DNA of 64,000 nucleotides from an uncultured Mucilaginibacter sp. (GTDB lineage Bacteria > Bacteroidota > Bacteroidia > Sphingobacteriales > Sphingobacteriaceae). The DNA lies in the NCBI GenBank assembly GCA_913775265.1, contig CAJYJH010000056.1, forward strand, positions 1-64,000, written 5' to 3'. Each line of letters starts with the position of its first letter. Position 1 is the stretch's first letter. Below the pieces are notes generated by a model. The model made no database searches, was not told the origin of the DNA, and saw nothing but the letters and a program-made list of their open reading frames with translations. Below are positions 9,333 to 19,349 of this stretch, one piece after another. The position numbers and the translations under genes were made by a program.

Positions 9333-9857
9333 TTACTTGTATATTAGCTTGCTGCTTTTAAATACGCGCGTCCATTGGTCAATAAACAACGGGCCGAGCA
9401 TGTCTTTTTTAACAGCTACAAAATTATTGTACAAATTTTGATTACCCTGAATCAAATAGTATAATTGCGATTCCGGATTACGGCTTTTACCAAAACCCGG
9501 ACTGATCCTAAAGATAATCCAGGGATTAGGCCCAACATCTTTTCGTTCTATCATTACCAGTTTAGATTGTGGCGCATTAACTTTGGTTTTGTTGTAAATC
9601 GTGTTCATGATGGAGGTTAAAGGCGTGTTTTTAACACCTTTCATGCTCACGGTGGTTACAATGATACTCCAGTTATTCAGTGTTTCGTTACCGGGTATCA
9701 GTTCCATCATTCGAGCGTTGCCGCTTTCCTGGTCAGAAGCCATTTTCCATTTATATTCAGTAGGCAGAAACAGACGTAGTGTTTCGTTGTTATTTTGCGC
9801 AAAAGCGGCAGTTACCGCAGTAAGCAAAGCAACAATCAGCAAAATATATGTTTTCAT
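9333..9857 (-). CDS. Small exported protein of unknown function
   Basis: The frame is longer, but the start is placed at the ATG at 9857 because it yields a clear signal peptide (MKTYILLIVALLTAVTAAFAQ, cleavage after AFA). The mature part is about 154 residues with no domain I recognise. It contains short beta-rich segments such as WSIIVTTVSMKGVKNTPLTS and ends in basic residues. It is probably periplasmic. It is convergent with the PurF-like gene and upstream of it on the same strand lies a LysE-type transporter gene, about 70 bases away. Confidence 0.7.
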   Translation of the reverse strand: MKTYILLIVALLTAVTAAFAQNNNETLRLFLPTEYKWKMASDQESGNARMMELIPGNETLNNWSIIVTTVSMKGVKNTPLTSIMNTIYNKTKVNAPQSKLVMIERKDVGPNPWIIFRISPGFGKSRNPESQLYYLIQGNQNLYNNFVAVKKDMLGPLFIDQWTRVFKSSKLIYK

Positions 9858-9927
9858 GGGATGAGTGTGTTGTTTGACTAATAACCAATCAAACAACCGT
9901 CTGGTTTTAACGCCCACCTGAGCCGCC

Positions 9928-10584
9928 TTAGCTCGTGGCTAACGGAGAAAAAACGTAGTGGGTAACCAACCTGTCAAAAATCACAAACGCCGCTATAATA
10001 AGCGCTGCCCCGGCCACGTAATTTAAGCGGTGCACAAACGTTACAGAGATGTGTGCACGTAGCTTATTAGCGTAAAAGGCTTTCACTACATCCATTCCAA
10101 ACTGCACGCAAAGTATGGTTAAAAACATCAAACCAATTTTTAGCTGCCTGTGGGGTATACCCTTGTGATAAACGGTGCTGGCAGTACCTATCACGGTTAT
10201 CCAGTGCAGGAGCAGGGCTGGGTTAAAAATGCACATCAAAAAGCCCTTAAAAAAATAACCCGCACGGTTTACACGGGCGGGAGTGTGTGAATTAAAATCA
10301 ACAACAGCTTTTTTCGTTAAATAGTGCGTTCCGATGAGTAACAGGATAATGCTGCCTATTACACCCAACCATACTTTGGCGGTTTCGGGTACTTCAAAAA
10401 ACTGCGAACCAAAAATAATAGCGCCAACAAATACCACATCACTGCAAACTACACCAAGTGCTAAGGCAGCGCCAGCCTGGAAGCCCCGCTCGACGCTGGT
10501 TTTAATGAGTGCAAAAAAAACAGGACCGGTGATAAACGTTAATACTAAGCCAATACCAATTCCCGAAATAATAGCTTCAAACAT
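9928..10584 (-). CDS. LysE/RhtB-type exporter
   Basis: A 218-residue protein with about six hydrophobic helices. The N-terminus (IGIGLVLTFITGPVFFALIKTSVERGFQAG) matches the LysE/RhtB family, which exports basic or neutral amino acids and related metabolites across the inner membrane. The G-P-x-F-F motif and the following R-G-F are typical. Substrate cannot be told from sequence. It may be co-transcribed with the exported protein gene downstream. Confidence 0.85.
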   Translation of the reverse strand: MFEAIISGIGIGLVLTFITGPVFFALIKTSVERGFQAGAALALGVVCSDVVFVGAIIFGSQFFEVPETAKVWLGVIGSIILLLIGTHYLTKKAVVDFNSHTPARVNRAGYFFKGFLMCIFNPALLLHWITVIGTASTVYHKGIPHRQLKIGLMFLTILCVQFGMDVVKAFYANKLRAHISVTFVHRLNYVAGAALIIAAFVIFDRLVTHYVFSPLATS

Positions 10585-10738
10585 TCTACAGTTCTAATTT
10601 TTAAGCCCGGCGAATATGCAACTTATCTGTTAAACAATAAAAGGGAAAATTGTTGCAGCAATGTGTAAATGTATACTATATTATTATAAAAATTGCAGTA
10701 TGTTAGCACACTTAAAAGCCAAATAACATAAGTTTAAC

Positions 10739-12346
10739 ATGCAGCCAAACAATTCAAAAAGCTACGGATCAGCGTTATATACTCTGATCACCGTATTCTT
10801 TTTCTGGGGCTTTTTAGCAGCCTCTAACGGTATTTTTATTCCGTTTTGTAAAACTCACTTTAATTTAACGCAATTTGAGTCGCAACTGATTGACTTTACC
10901 TTTTACGGAGGGTATTTTATCGGTTCGCTTATTTTGTATTTTGCATCGCAAGCCAGCCGGGTAGATATACTGAACAAACTGGGCTATAAAAATGGTATTA
11001 TTTTGGGCCTGATTATTTCGGCTGTTGGCGCCTTGGGTATGGTTCCGGCTATTGGTTCGGGTGCTTTCGGTTTTATATTAGCCGCTTTCTTTGTGATTGC
11101 GGTTGGTTTCTCTTTACAGCAAACTGCTGCTAACCCTTTCGTAATTGCTTTGGGTTCGGCAGAAACTGCGGCAAGCCGCCTCAACTTTGCGGGTGCGGTA
11201 AATAACTTTGGTGGTTTAATGGGACCCGTAATTGTGGGTGTACTGCTTTTTGGTACAGCTAAAGGTGCCAACGCTGCTAAAGTAGAAATATCATCAGTAA
11301 ATAATTTGTACTATGCTTTAGCGGGTTTGTTTGTTGCTGTAGCTGTGTTTTTTTGGTTCTCTAATTTACCTAAGGTAACCAGCGACGAGAAAATTGAACC
11401 AAGTAATAAAGCCAACTTACCGCTGTTCATCATTTTTATTGCATTTGGCCTTATACTGGCAGCTAATCCGCTGAGTAATGCTACAGGCTTGTCTCAGGCT
11501 TACTTCGTGTATGCTTCGTTAGCGATCATTCTTTGCTCTTTGATCGGCTCTTTATTGTCCGCTCAAAAAAATGGTCAGGGTTGGGGTGCCATGCAGTACC
11601 CTCAATTAATTTATGGTATGCTGGCCATTTTTATGTATGTAGGAGCAGAGGTGACTATTCAGAGTAACATGGGTGCCTTACTGGTATTGCCGGAATTTGG
11701 TGGTTGGAAAGAAAGCGACATCGCACCTTTTATCTCTTTGTATTGGGGCAGTTTAATGATTGGCCGTTGGGCAGGCGCGGTAGGCGCGTTTAACTTAAAA
11801 ACAACTACTAAGTACGTACTTACTATAATTATGCCTTTTGTGGCCTTCGGTGTGGTTCTGCTTGCCAATTATATTTCCGGCGCAGCCATCAATCATTTAT
11901 TACCATATGCAGTTTGTATTGTGGTGATGATTATTGCATTCTTTTTGGGTAAACAAAAACCTGCCCGTACACTTACCGTGTTTGGTTTACTTGGAGTGGG
12001 CTTCATGGTATTAGGTTTATTAACTACCGGTATCGTTGCTGTGTATGCCTTTATTAGCGGCGGCTTATGCTGCTCTATCATGTGGCCATCTATTTTTGCA
12101 TTATCGGTAACAGGTTTGGGTAAATACACCAGCCAGGGTTCGGCGTTTTTAATTATGATGATTTTAGGGGGATCTATTATTCCGCCGGTACAAGGCATTT
12201 TGGCGGACTCTGCCGGCATACATTTGTCTTACATCATTCCGGTGATCGGTTTTGCTTACCTGGCATTCTTTGCCTGGAAAGTAAGTGGCGAGTTACGTAA
12301 GCAAGGGATAGACCTTGACCACGTAGAAGCTGCAGGCGGACACTAA
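10739..12346 (+). CDS. FucP-type sugar MFS transporter, 14 predicted helices
   Basis: A 535-residue major facilitator protein of the fucose/glucose-galactose permease group. The N-terminal helix with [19 protein letters not shown] and the segment [13 protein letters not shown] are typical of FucP proteins, which import sugars with protons. I count about 14 hydrophobic helices instead of 12; the extra pair lies in the middle (residues roughly 225-285), where FucP proteins normally have a cytoplasmic loop. The dCMP deaminase gene begins 8 bases after the stop and is probably co-transcribed. Confidence 0.8.
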   Translation: MQPNNSKSYGSALYTLITVFFFWGFLAASNGIFIPFCKTHFNLTQFESQLIDFTFYGGYFIGSLILYFASQASRVDILNKLGYKNGIILGLIISAVGALGMVPAIGSGAFGFILAAFFVIAVGFSLQQTAANPFVIALGSAETAASRLNFAGAVNNFGGLMGPVIVGVLLFGTAKGANAAKVEISSVNNLYYALAGLFVAVAVFFWFSNLPKVTSDEKIEPSNKANLPLFIIFIAFGLILAANPLSNATGLSQAYFVYASLAIILCSLIGSLLSAQKNGQGWGAMQYPQLIYGMLAIFMYVGAEVTIQSNMGALLVLPEFGGWKESDIAPFISLYWGSLMIGRWAGAVGAFNLKTTTKYVLTIIMPFVAFGVVLLANYISGAAINHLLPYAVCIVVMIIAFFLGKQKPARTLTVFGLLGVGFMVLGLLTTGIVAVYAFISGGLCCSIMWPSIFALSVTGLGKYTSQGSAFLIMMILGGSIIPPVQGILADSAGIHLSYIIPVIGFAYLAFFAWKVSGELRKQGIDLDHVEAAGGH

Positions 12347-12354
12347 AACTTTTT

Positions 12355-12831
12355 ATGAGTAAACTTTCTTTTGATCAGATATTTATGAACCTGGCCGGAG
12401 ATCTGGCCAAACGTTCGCACTGTGTGAAGGCGCAGGTAGGAGCGGTATTAACTAAAGATACCCGTATCATATCGGTGGGCTACAACGGCCCACCGGCTGG
12501 TACACACAACTGCGACGAAGAATGGCCGGAAACCGGTTGCCCGCGCGACGCCCGTGGCAGTTGCTCACTGGCTTTGCATGCTGAGGAAAATACAATACTA
12601 TACGCCGTGAAAAACGGTGCAAAATTGGAAGGAGCGACCATGTATACTACATTGTCGCCCTGTTTACCTTGTGCGCGGCTAATATTTTCGGCAGGTATAA
12701 CCAGAGTGTACTATCAGCACTCTTATGCCGAATATAAAGGCTTGCCGAGTGATGAAGGCGTGGACTTTTTAAAGCGCTTTGGTGTAGATGTGCTAAAATT
12801 TGAACCAGAAAATAATGCCGTTACTTTTTAA
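12355..12831 (+). CDS. Deoxycytidylate (dCMP) deaminase
   Basis: A zinc-dependent cytidine/deoxycytidylate deaminase of 158 residues. The zinc and catalytic motif HAEEN and the second motif PCLPCARL are intact. A CxxxW..TGCP stretch near residues 52-62 supplies the extra Cys cluster of dCMP deaminases. It converts dCMP to dUMP, feeding thymidylate synthesis. It ends inside the convergent cmk gene: the two coding regions share 11 bases, 12821-12831. Confidence 0.88.
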   Translation: MSKLSFDQIFMNLAGDLAKRSHCVKAQVGAVLTKDTRIISVGYNGPPAGTHNCDEEWPETGCPRDARGSCSLALHAEENTILYAVKNGAKLEGATMYTTLSPCLPCARLIFSAGITRVYYQHSYAEYKGLPSDEGVDFLKRFGVDVLKFEPENNAVTF

Positions 12832-13498
12832 GTAGCGGCTTTACTTTTTCTAAAGCAAACTGTAACTGTTGCTCGGGGGTGATATCAGTATTGTCCAATA
12901 TAATAGCATCTTCAGCCCGCATTAAAGGGCTTTCTTTACGTGTGGTATCCGAGTAGTCGCGGTGTGCTAAGTTCTCAAATACATCCTCTAAAGTGATATC
13001 TGGGTTGTTGGGCTGTAACTCTTTAAAACGGCGCTCTGCCCGCACTTTGGGGTCGGCAGTCATAAACAGCTTTAATTGCGCATTCGGGAATACGGCTGTA
13101 CCAATATCCCGACCATCCATCACAATGTTCTTAGACCGGCCCATGCGTTGCTGCTGGGCAACCATTTCCTTACGTACTTCGCGTATGGCTGATACTGCGC
13201 TTACGTTTTCGGATACGGGCATCAAACGGATCTCGTCAGATACCTCTTCATCGTTGAGTGTAATATGCGTCTGGTAATCGCGCGAATGGAAATTTAAATG
13301 AATATTTTTGAGCGCTTCCGCAACCTGTTCAGGATTGCTTTGATCAATGTGGTTGCGTAAAAAATAAAGCGTTACAGCACGGTACATCGCGCCGCTATCT
13401 ACGTATATAAAATGAAGTTCTTTGGCTAAGGCTTTGGCTAAGGTGCTTTTTCCGCACGACGAGTAACCGTCAATAGCCACCACAATGTTCTTGCTCAT
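12821..13498 (-). CDS. cmk: Cytidylate kinase
   Basis: A 225-residue P-loop kinase that phosphorylates CMP and dCMP. The Walker A motif GYSSCGKST is at residues 11-19, followed by VDSGAMYRAVTLYFL, and MDGRDIGTAVFPNA is the strongly conserved CMP-binding segment. The start is the ATG at 13498 (MSKNIVVAIDG), six codons inside the open frame, because homologues begin right before the P-loop strand. It converges on and overlaps the dCMP deaminase gene. Confidence 0.92.
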   Translation of the reverse strand: MSKNIVVAIDGYSSCGKSTLAKALAKELHFIYVDSGAMYRAVTLYFLRNHIDQSNPEQVAEALKNIHLNFHSRDYQTHITLNDEEVSDEIRLMPVSENVSAVSAIREVRKEMVAQQQRMGRSKNIVMDGRDIGTAVFPNAQLKLFMTADPKVRAERRFKELQPNNPDITLEDVFENLAHRDYSDTTRKESPLMRAEDAIILDNTDITPEQQLQFALEKVKPLLKK

Positions 13499-13530
13499 CG
13501 GGGTGCTAAGGTACAAAAATGCTTAAAGTT

Positions 13531-13560
13531 TTTGCAGGTAAGGTTTTAAACATAGCTTTG
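13531..13560 (+). promoter_or_regulatory. Promoter of arfB
   Basis: TTTG at 13531-13534 (part of TTTTTG) and a perfect TAGCTTTG -7 box at 13553-13560, 18 bases apart. The ATG at 13565 begins four bases after the box, so the mRNA would be leaderless or nearly so. Confidence 0.65.
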
Positions 13561-13564
13561 AAAA

Positions 13565-13969
13565 ATGAATTTTACTAAATTCGACTTGCAGAAAGAACTG
13601 ACTTACAAGGCATCGCGTAGCAGCGGTAAAGGCGGGCAAAATGTAAATAAGGTAGCTACCAAAGTAGAGCTATTGTTCAATTTACAGCAGTCGGCACTTT
13701 TTAACGACGAAGACAAAATATGGCTTTCCGGTAAATTGCAAAACATGCTTAATCGCGGTGGACTAATTCATCTCACCAATGAAGAGTCAAGAAGTCAGCT
13801 AACTAATAAAGAACTGGCTTTGGATAAGCTTTACTCAATTTTAGCGCAAGCTATACAAAGGCCTAAAATTCGTAAGGCCATCAAAGTAAGTAAACATGCT
13901 AAAGCGAAGCGTTTGGAGCAAAAACGCCTACATTCAGTAAAAAAGCAATTGCGCAAAAATGATTACTAA
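13565..13969 (+). CDS. arfB: Ribosome rescue factor / peptidyl-tRNA hydrolase ArfB
   Basis: A 134-residue protein of the ArfB (YaeJ) family, which releases nascent chains from stalled ribosomes that lack a stop codon. The catalytic motif SSGKGGQNVNKV is at residues 19-30. The C-terminal tail (residues about 98-134) is rich in Lys and Arg, as needed to enter the mRNA channel. Length and layout match the stand-alone rescue factor rather than RF1/RF2. The gene is preceded by a promoter box only four bases from the ATG. Confidence 0.9.
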   Translation: MNFTKFDLQKELTYKASRSSGKGGQNVNKVATKVELLFNLQQSALFNDEDKIWLSGKLQNMLNRGGLIHLTNEESRSQLTNKELALDKLYSILAQAIQRPKIRKAIKVSKHAKAKRLEQKRLHSVKKQLRKNDY

Positions 13970-13980
13970 AATGTTGTTGA

Positions 13981-14937
13981 TTAGTTGAATCGATACAAAA
14001 TGGTAGCTGAGCCCCATTGATGAGTGTTAAAAGTTTGAGTTTTTACATCTCGGGTATGAAATATAGCCGCCAAATCTATGACCCAACGTTTACCGCCATA
14101 GGCCGCACCCACTTGCTGACTTAACACAGCACGATTAGGCGTGCTTCTGATTTCCGGACCGGCCGGCTGACTATCCTGGAACAAACCACCTTCTACGGTT
14201 GCGTCATAAGCCACATAATTAAATTGAGGTTTATAGTAGAGAAACAGTTCACGACTATGTAACGGGGTGCTTGAGTTACGTGTTGATATACTTTGCGTAC
14301 TCACTGAATTGAAGAACTGATTAAAATCACCAATCCGTACCAGCGGACCAATGCCGGCACCGTTAAAACCGGTACCAATATTTGCGTATGCCGAAGCGCT
14401 AAGATCAATCCATGAGGCACGCGCCATTAGACGGTTGTACTCGGCCGATAAATTAAGCTGGAAATTATTACGGATTTGATATTGCCAACCGTTCAGGTTG
14501 TAAAAGCCAAACGTATCATGTATTATATTTTGTACTTGCTTGCCCAACGCTGCCGGACCAATCATGCCGGTTTGCGCGCTTAGCTTTACATTGCTTTCGT
14601 TTTTGTAAAGCAGATTCAGATTGGCGCCTGCGTACAAGTAAGCTGCAAAAGGGCGGTCTACAAAACCAGCGTTAAGAACATAGCCCGAGATAGGGTTATA
14701 CATTTTTTGTCCTATCTCTAAGCCTAAAACTTTATTCGCAAGTTTAGTACTGTTTTTAACATCCAAAGCTTGGCGGTAAAAAATATATAACCCGTTGGTA
14801 TAATAACGGTCAGACCCCTGACCTAAAAAAGAATCATTGTCAGACTGGAAGCCAAACTCATGAGCGTGCGACTGTGCAGAGGTAGCTTCACTTAAGGAAA
14901 GCAATGCTGCCAACGCAGCTATAAACCGAAATTTCAT
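13981..14937 (-). CDS. LpxR-family outer-membrane lipid A deacylase
   Basis: A 318-residue exported beta-barrel protein. A signal peptide (MKFRFIAALAALLSLSEATSAQ) is followed by the LpxR-type segment with DNDSFLGQGSDRYYTNG, which holds the Asn-Asp pair and downstream Ser/Asp residues of the active site; a His occurs in QNIIHD near residue 139. LpxR removes the 3'-acyloxyacyl chain from lipid A in the outer leaflet. The chain ends in an aromatic residue pair (YRFN), usual for barrels. It stands alone, convergent with arfB. Confidence 0.85.
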   Translation of the reverse strand: MKFRFIAALAALLSLSEATSAQSHAHEFGFQSDNDSFLGQGSDRYYTNGLYIFYRQALDVKNSTKLANKVLGLEIGQKMYNPISGYVLNAGFVDRPFAAYLYAGANLNLLYKNESNVKLSAQTGMIGPAALGKQVQNIIHDTFGFYNLNGWQYQIRNNFQLNLSAEYNRLMARASWIDLSASAYANIGTGFNGAGIGPLVRIGDFNQFFNSVSTQSISTRNSSTPLHSRELFLYYKPQFNYVAYDATVEGGLFQDSQPAGPEIRSTPNRAVLSQQVGAAYGGKRWVIDLAAIFHTRDVKTQTFNTHQWGSATILYRFN

Positions 14938-15062
14938 CTTATGGAAGAAAGGGCTAAAATAGTAAAAGGTAAAAAGCTTTATAAAAATTTTGCTTACATA
15001 ACCACTATTTAACGTTAATTTGTATTAAACGCAAATCTGTTCAGTGTCAGTAGCACGAATTT

Positions 15063-15221
15063 ATGGGTTTAAGACTTATTCAAATAGAAAACATCAATTA
15101 TATTAAAGCTAAGCCAAAAGCAGGAGGTCGCAAGTGGTTGAAAAAGCAACGTAATCGTTTCATCAGGCGAACCTTACTTAATGATGTACCATTTACCAAA
15201 TTCAAAGGGTGGGAATATTAA
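15063..15221 (+). CDS. 52-residue strongly basic protein
   Basis: ATG at 15063, TAA at 15219-15221. The product begins MGLRLIQIENINYIKAKPKA, then GGRKWLKKQRNRFIRR in residues 21-36, and ends KFKGWEY. About a third of residues are Lys or Arg. It has no signal peptide, Cys or membrane segment. The clean frame, clustered basic centre and a compact WEY ending look like a real small cytosolic protein, perhaps nucleic-acid binding; the function is unknown. It lies alone between two minus-strand genes. Confidence 0.55.
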   Translation: MGLRLIQIENINYIKAKPKAGGRKWLKKQRNRFIRRTLLNDVPFTKFKGWEY

Positions 15222-15241
15222 TCTGTTTTTAAGTAAGTGAT

Positions 15242-15745
15242 TTAAAAGGTGTAACCAATACCAACACCACCGAAGAACGGAAAAAAGGTAGAGCTATCAA
15301 AAATTGGATTTAAGGCGGCACGGAAATGAAAGCCGCCATCTTCGGGCTGATAACGATAGCCGAAAGACATGGTTCCTATCACGCCTTTTGCATTATCTAA
15401 TGACAAAAAGTCGTTACTATCTCCGTGGCTATTGATGAAAGTAGCACCTATACCCATCTCAAAGTACCGGTTGTTTTTACCCAGCAAATAATTGAGCTGC
15501 ATTGGTAGGGTAAATAACGAGTTATCGCTTACAGAAATATATCCGGCACCAATTCTGCCGCCAATACCATCATGACGTTGCGTAAAGCGGGTGTCGTAAT
15601 TAGCAGATAGCAATAAACCGGGGCCGCCTAACTCCACAAACACATTTTGCGCACGTGCTCCGGCAACGGTTTGCGCATTTGATGTTTGAATTAAAGCGAT
15701 GGAACAGAGTAGTAGAATTAAAAAGGTTTTGGTTAGCTTATTCAT
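15242..15745 (-). CDS. Small outer-membrane beta-barrel-like protein
   Basis: A 167-residue exported protein with signal peptide MNKLTKTFLILLLCSIALIQTSNAQ. The mature part alternates polar and hydrophobic residues in strands rich in Gly and aromatic residues (for example GPGLLLSANYDTRF, GGIGGRIGAGYISV-like segments, FFGGVGIGYTF), ending in Phe as outer-membrane barrels do. I do not recognise a named family. Its only neighbour on the strand is lon, 49 bases upstream. Confidence 0.65.
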   Translation of the reverse strand: MNKLTKTFLILLLCSIALIQTSNAQTVAGARAQNVFVELGGPGLLLSANYDTRFTQRHDGIGGRIGAGYISVSDNSLFTLPMQLNYLLGKNNRYFEMGIGATFINSHGDSNDFLSLDNAKGVIGTMSFGYRYQPEDGGFHFRAALNPIFDSSTFFPFFGGVGIGYTF

Positions 15746-15794
15746 ATGTTCAATATAACGGATTGAATATAGGGAAACTAACCAAAACAGAAAA

Positions 15795-18278
15795 TTACTC
15801 TGCGTAATTAATTACAGGTTTAGCGTCTTCGTTTACCGTTAAATCTATAGGTTCAGCAACCAGCTCATCTAACAAAGCCAAATTAATCACCTCACGCATT
15901 TCTTTAACGTAATGAAATTTCAGGTCTTTAATATAATCTTCCTTAATTTCCAGGATGTCTTTCTGGTTCGACTGGCAAAGGATGATTTCTTTGATGTCGG
16001 CACGCTTGGCTGCCAGTATTTTTTCTTTGATACCGCCCACCGGTAATACTCTGCCACGCAGTGTGATCTCACCGGTCATGGCTAGGTTAGGTTTTACTTT
16101 GCGCTGCGTAAACGCCGAAGTTAGTGCGGTAAGCATGGTCACGCCAGCCGAAGGGCCGTCCTTTGGCGTAGCACCAGCCGGCACATGGACATGAACGTCC
16201 CACTGGTCGAATAATTTAGGGTTGATATTAAAATAGCCTGCATGTGCACGCAAGTAAGCCAGTGCAATAACAGCCGACTCTTTCATCACATCACCTAAAC
16301 TACCTGTTAGCGTTAACCGACCGCGACCGGGGCTTAAACTGGCTTCGATAAACAATATGTCGCCGCCAACCTGGGTCCAGGCTAAACCGGTAACCACACC
16401 GGCCACATCGTTCCCTTCGTATAAATCTTTATCAAAAAGTGGAGGGCCTAAATAACGCTCTACATCCTTTTTAGTAACGGTAGTGTTATATTCTTCCTCA
16501 AGCGCTATGCTTTTAGCCACACCACGAACAATTGAGCCTACTTGTTTTTCTAAACCACGTACGCCAGACTCGCGGGTGTAGTCTTCAACTACCTTTTCCA
16601 TCACATCGTTTTTGATCACTACGTCTTTGGTTTTTATGCCATGTGCTTCACGTTGTTTAGGCAACAGGTGTTGCTTGGCTATCTCTATCTTTTCTTCAAT
16701 GGTGTAACCGCTTACCTCAATAACCTCCATACGGTCAAGTAAAGCAGGTTGTATAGTGTTTAAAGAGTTGGCCGTGGCGATGAACATAACATTAGAGAGG
16801 TCGAAATCCAACTCTACGTAATGATCGTAAAAGCTGCTGTTTTGCTCTGGGTCTAATACTTCTAAAAGGGCAGAAGATGGGTCGCCTCTAAAATCATTGC
16901 CCACTTTATCAATCTCATCTAAAATGAAAACCGGGTTGGCTGCACCAGCCTTTTTAACTGATTGTATGATACGGCCGGGCATAGCGCCAATGTACGTTTT
17001 ACGATGACCTCTTATCTCGGCTTCATCGCGCACACCACCTAAAGCCATACGTACATATTTACGGCCTAACGCCTTAGCTATAGACTTACCCAGTGATGTT
17101 TTACCAACGCCCGGCGGGCCGACCAAACAAAGGATAGGTGCCTTCATATCGTGTTTTAGCTTCAAAACAGCTAAATACTCAATAATGCGTCGTTTAACCT
17201 TGTCCATGCCAAAGTGGTCTTTGTCTAAAACCTTTTGGGCACGTTTTAAGTCAAAGTTATCTTTGGTAAAATCATTCCAAGGCAGATCAAGCAATAACTC
17301 AAGGTAGTTAATCTGCACTGAATAATCTGCGGCAGCAGGGTTAATGCGTTGCAGCTTTTCAATTTCTTTATTAAAATGCTCGCTTACTTCTTTGCTCCAT
17401 TTCTTTTTAAGGGCGCGGGCGCGCAAGCTCTCAATCTCCAGATCAGGCGTATTGCCACCTAATTCTTCCTGAATAGTTTTAAGCTGCTGATTTAAAAAAT
17501 AGTCGCGCTGTTGCTTGTCTAAATCAGTACGCACTTTAGTTTGTATCTGATTTTTAAGCTCCAGCATCTGTAAGTCAGTCGTCAGGTGCTCCAACACCAA
17601 ATGAGCGCGGTCGCGTACGTTTGGCGTTTCCAAAATACGCTGCTTAGCCTCAATATCGGCATTCATATTTGAGGCAATAAAATTGATTAAAAATGTAGTG
17701 CTCTCAATATTGCGTATGGCAATGCCTGCCTCACTTGGTATGTTGGGTGATAATTGTATAATGCTCATGGCCATATCTTTAACAGATGATACCATGGCTT
17801 TAAATTCTTTATCTTCTTTAACAGCTACCTCTTTAAAAGGCTCAATTGATGCCTTAATGTAAGGTGAACTTTGTACTTCTTCTTTCAGTACAAAACGCTT
17901 TTTGCCCTGCAAAATAACGGTGGTGTTACCATCGGGCATCTGCAGCATTTTAATGATGAGCGCCGTGGTACCAACGGGATGTAACTGGCCAAAATCCGGA
18001 TCCTCCACGTTCACATCCTGTTGGGCAACAACACCCACCATACGGTCGCCTTTGTTGGCATCGCGAATGAGTTTGATAGATTTATCACGACCTACGGTAA
18101 TAGGAATGACTACGCCCGGAAATAATACAGTATTACGTAAAGGTAAAATGGGTAAAACGTCAGGAACTTGCTCGTTGTTCATCTCCTCTTCGTCTTCGGT
18201 AGACATCAGTGGGAAGAACTCCGAATCTTCATTTATAATTGGTAAGGTGCTTTTTATATCAAATTGATCGAAATTCAT
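15795..18278 (-). CDS. lon: ATP-dependent Lon protease
   Basis: An 827-residue AAA+ serine protease that degrades damaged and regulatory proteins in the cytosol. Order: N-terminal substrate domain (about 40-240), coiled helical region, AAA+ module with Walker [10 protein letters not shown] and [10 protein letters not shown], then the protease domain. The catalytic dyad is Ser710 in PKDGPSAG and Lys753 in GGIKEKIL, 43 residues apart as in other Lon proteins. The first 40 residues form an acidic extension common in Bacteroidota. A possible promoter box lies about 80 bases upstream. Confidence 0.97.
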   Translation of the reverse strand: MNFDQFDIKSTLPIINEDSEFFPLMSTEDEEEMNNEQVPDVLPILPLRNTVLFPGVVIPITVGRDKSIKLIRDANKGDRMVGVVAQQDVNVEDPDFGQLHPVGTTALIIKMLQMPDGNTTVILQGKKRFVLKEEVQSSPYIKASIEPFKEVAVKEDKEFKAMVSSVKDMAMSIIQLSPNIPSEAGIAIRNIESTTFLINFIASNMNADIEAKQRILETPNVRDRAHLVLEHLTTDLQMLELKNQIQTKVRTDLDKQQRDYFLNQQLKTIQEELGGNTPDLEIESLRARALKKKWSKEVSEHFNKEIEKLQRINPAAADYSVQINYLELLLDLPWNDFTKDNFDLKRAQKVLDKDHFGMDKVKRRIIEYLAVLKLKHDMKAPILCLVGPPGVGKTSLGKSIAKALGRKYVRMALGGVRDEAEIRGHRKTYIGAMPGRIIQSVKKAGAANPVFILDEIDKVGNDFRGDPSSALLEVLDPEQNSSFYDHYVELDFDLSNVMFIATANSLNTIQPALLDRMEVIEVSGYTIEEKIEIAKQHLLPKQREAHGIKTKDVVIKNDVMEKVVEDYTRESGVRGLEKQVGSIVRGVAKSIALEEEYNTTVTKKDVERYLGPPLFDKDLYEGNDVAGVVTGLAWTQVGGDILFIEASLSPGRGRLTLTGSLGDVMKESAVIALAYLRAHAGYFNINPKLFDQWDVHVHVPAGATPKDGPSAGVTMLTALTSAFTQRKVKPNLAMTGEITLRGRVLPVGGIKEKILAAKRADIKEIILCQSNQKDILEIKEDYIKDLKFHYVKEMREVINLALLDELVAEPIDLTVNEDAKPVINYAE

Positions 18279-18647
18279 TAATTACCCTTTCTGTATAGTT
18301 TTGATAAATGGCGTCAAGTTGTCAGCCTGCGCCGGGGTTTAAACGGCTGAAGCGTACAAAAGTACGTTTTTATGTTTTAGAATACTTAAGCAATACATAG
18401 TTTCAATAGATATGCCAAGACCGGACATCCTGACAAATTACCACCGCCAACGGCAGTGTAAGCACAGCAAAATAACAATTTGACTCTTTATTTGTAACTG
18501 AATTATTATACTTGCCTGCTCGAAAAGTGCTTTTTAAGTTAACGGGCATGACTGAAGGTGAAAAAGTTTTACACAATCCAATTAAATATGCAATAAATAA
18601 CCAGCCGGTTAGTTATTGTTATGTTAATTCAGCTAACATCTGATCTG
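18279..18647. other. Intergenic region, lon to TPR gene
   Basis: A 369-base AT-rich divergent gap. On the minus strand it carries the lon promoter-like box (18357-18364) inside the short palindrome CGTACAAAAGTACG (18353-18366). Only very short open frames occur (for example 23 codons from 18412 and 31 from 18548), and I do not call them genes. Confidence 0.5.
18357..18364 (-). promoter_or_regulatory. Possible -7 box of lon
   Basis: Minus-strand TACTTTTG fits TAnnTTTG perfectly and lies 78 bases from the lon ATG. It is embedded in the palindrome CGTACAAAAGTACG. No clear -33 element is seen. Confidence 0.4.
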
Positions 18648-19262
18648 ATGAGGAGGATATCCGTCATACTGTCCTTTATTATTGCTTCAAGTATTGAAGG
18701 ATACGCTCAAAACGCCTACATGAAACTTGGCTTTCAGGCGTTAATGGACAAGGACTTTAAAACTGCCGTCAGGCAGTTGGAGAAGGCTTGTGTGGTAGAT
18801 TCCAGCAATGCAAATGCTCTTTGGATGCTCGGTTACTCTTACTACCATAGCGAAAATTACAAAAAATCAATCACGGCTTATAATAAAGTGCTGGCTATTA
18901 ACAGTACTGATCACTCGGCTTATTCGTTCCGGTCAAAAGCCAAAAGTAATATGGCTAAAGACGCTCAATTGCCTGAGAATGAAAAGGAGAAGTATCTTTT
19001 GGGTGCCATAGCCGATTTGACAAAAGCTATTCTGATCAAACCGGAAAATACCTACTATCAAAATCGCGCTATAGATTACAAAGACTATGCGGCCTTAAAA
19101 ATGGCTCATGCAGGTTACGATAAGCAACGCGTGGTAACTGCACTTAAAGCTGCTATTGGTGACTTTGAAAAGATATTAGCTAATAACCCATCCCGTACAG
19201 ACATCGCTTCTTTACTTGACGTTACCAAGGAAAAATTGGCTACAGCGGTAGGTCATCATTGA
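18648..19262 (+). CDS. Exported TPR-repeat protein
   Basis: A 204-residue protein. The start is taken at the ATG at 18648 (MRRISVIL), nine codons inside the frame, which gives a short signal peptide ending EGYAQ. Two or three tetratricopeptide repeats follow: YMKLGFQALMDKDFKTAVRQLEKA, then ALWMLGYSYYHSENYKKSITAYNKVL and a third less regular repeat around residues 110-140. TPRs mediate protein-protein contacts; the protein is probably periplasmic. No partner is suggested by its neighbours. Confidence 0.75.
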   Translation: MRRISVILSFIIASSIEGYAQNAYMKLGFQALMDKDFKTAVRQLEKACVVDSSNANALWMLGYSYYHSENYKKSITAYNKVLAINSTDHSAYSFRSKAKSNMAKDAQLPENEKEKYLLGAIADLTKAILIKPENTYYQNRAIDYKDYAALKMAHAGYDKQRVVTALKAAIGDFEKILANNPSRTDIASLLDVTKEKLATAVGHH

Positions 19263-19349
19263 TCTTGATGCTTCTAATAATTTGAAAATAAAGACGATCG
19301 GTAAAATAAAGGTCAAGCAGTTACTACAAACTGCATAATGCTTCAAATT

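Noticed and set aside
19317..19334. GCAGTT/AACTGC hairpin as terminator between TPR and nuoD genes
   Set aside because: Six-base stem without a T-run; too weak.
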